Positions 41,701 to 42,294 of a stretch of DNA of 42,294 nucleotides are shown one piece after another (position 1 is the first letter of the stretch; every line of letters starts with the position of its first letter). The translations under genes and the position numbers were made by a program. The notes beneath the pieces were generated by a model. It searched no databases. It saw only the letters and a program-made list of their open reading frames with translations, and was not told where the DNA came from. The stretch comes from an uncultured Clostridia bacterium (GTDB lineage: Bacteria > Bacillota > Clostridia > Christensenellales > CAG-314): assembly GCA_947625185.1 (NCBI GenBank), contig CANQNJ010000012.1, forward strand, positions 1 through 42,294, given 5' to 3'.

Positions 41701-41704
41701 GTTG

Positions 41705-42294
41705 TTATTCGGTGCGCAGGGCGACGACGGGGTCTTTCTTGGCGGCGCTGCGCGAGGGGATAAGCCCCGAGAACAGCGTCAGCACCATACTGATCGCCAC
41801 AAGTATCACCGCGGCAAGGGGCGGCAAAACGGCATTGAGGCTGCCTATGCCCGTAAGCACGTGCAGTATGAGGTTGATGGGTATACACAACAGATATGTG
41901 GCAAGCACGCCTATCAGCCCCGCCGCAAAGCCGATAATGATGGTCTCGGCGTTGAACATGCTCGACACGTCTCTCTTGGACGCGCCGATCGCACGCAGTA
42001 TGCCTATCTCCTTGGTGCGCTCCTGTACGGATATCAGCGTAATGACGCCGATCATTATCGACGAAACGATGAGCGAGATAGCCACAAACGCGATAAGCAC
42101 ATAGGTTACGGCGTTGATAATGCGCGTGACGGCATTCATCATAATGGCGACAAAGTCGGTTGCGTCGATCTGTTGTTCCTCATCGACGCCGGCATTGTAT
42201 CTATCGATCTCGTCTGCGATAACTTCCTTTGCGTCAAAGCTGCTTGCGTAAATATCCACCGCTATGGGCGTGTTGAGGTCCACATTGCACAGCA
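41705..42294 (-). CDS. FtsX-type ABC transporter permease, C-terminal part (3' end; 5' partial)
   Basis: The frame remains open to the window edge, so only the last 196 residues are seen. A short extracytoplasmic piece (around DIYASSFDAKEVIADEIDRY) leads into three helices of the FtsX/MacB domain. The hallmark QERTKEIGILRAIGASKRDV lies between the first and second helix, and the protein ends RSAAKKDPVVALRTE. Such permeases act in lipoprotein release, peptide efflux or antibiotic sensing. The stop codon lies five bases from the right end of mobile element copy 5. Confidence 0.88.
   Translation of the reverse strand, partial: LCNVDLNTPIAVDIYASSFDAKEVIADEIDRYNAGVDEEQQIDATDFVAIMMNAVTRIINAVTYVLIAFVAISLIVSSIMIGVITLISVQERTKEIGILRAIGASKRDVSSMFNAETIIIGFAAGLIGVLATYLLCIPINLILHVLTGIGSLNAVLPPLAAVILVAISMVLTLFSGLIPSRSAAKKDPVVALRTE

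Overview
The window reads as a chromosomal segment of a low-to-mid GC Firmicute, most likely a strictly anaerobic, gut-type member of the Clostridia. The support is a trimeric NAD-linked [FeFe] hydrogenase operon, a CotH-type lipoprotein kinase, KtrAB with a KdpDE-like two-component system, DegV, an initiator tRNA with encoded CCA, and Shine-Dalgarno motifs of the GGAGG type. The exact lineage cannot be fixed from the sequence alone; an uncultivated Christensenellales-like group is a guess.

Layout. 1-500: tail of a cell-surface repeat protein. 847-6057: potassium module (ktrB, ktrA, a 47-residue membrane peptide, then a KdpD/KdpE-type sensor and regulator). 6521-9358: pyridoxal-kinase-like protein and a CotH-family lipoprotein. 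9500-10030: decayed initiator-tRNA copy, intact tRNA-fMet and a strongly structured intergenic stretch. 10384-11436: amidase-like protein with two peptidoglycan-binding repeats. 11891-13736: CaCA-type cation exchanger plus mntP under a yybP-ykoY (Mn2+) riboswitch. 13797-15792: CvpA, a DUF4097-like lipoprotein and a small P-loop ATPase. 16033-20710: UvrA2-type ABC protein and a PcrA/UvrD helicase. 20880-24995: hydCBA. 25164-30626: ABC importer, prfA, and a DUF1385-PrmC fusion, all on the minus strand. 31110-32503: queuosine-precursor-type transporter coupled to an SDR enzyme, behind a candidate preQ1-like pseudoknot. 33489-37332: GH13 enzyme, DegV, YbjN-type protein, tiny zinc-ribbon protein. 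37405-40919: murC, rpmE and a two-gene ABC exporter. 41705-end: C-terminus of an FtsX-type permease.

The most unusual content lies between the genes. At least five copies and two relics of a 0.4-0.6 kb non-coding element occur. One copy is flanked by a perfect 8-bp target duplication, and its ends resemble those of ISL3-family elements. The element is a chain of hairpins, and the copies are mosaics: three two-state internal modules occur in all pairwise combinations among four copies. Four of the five main copies lie between convergent genes, and two of the five directly abut a stop codon. Other notable signals are an array of short hairpins joined by GTGAAG linkers, several genes whose -10 box sits 6-7 nt before the start codon with no Shine-Dalgarno (predicted leaderless mRNAs), the DUF1385-PrmC fusion, and a small membrane peptide in the Ktr operon. 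No CRISPR array, rRNA, phage module or intact transposase gene was seen.
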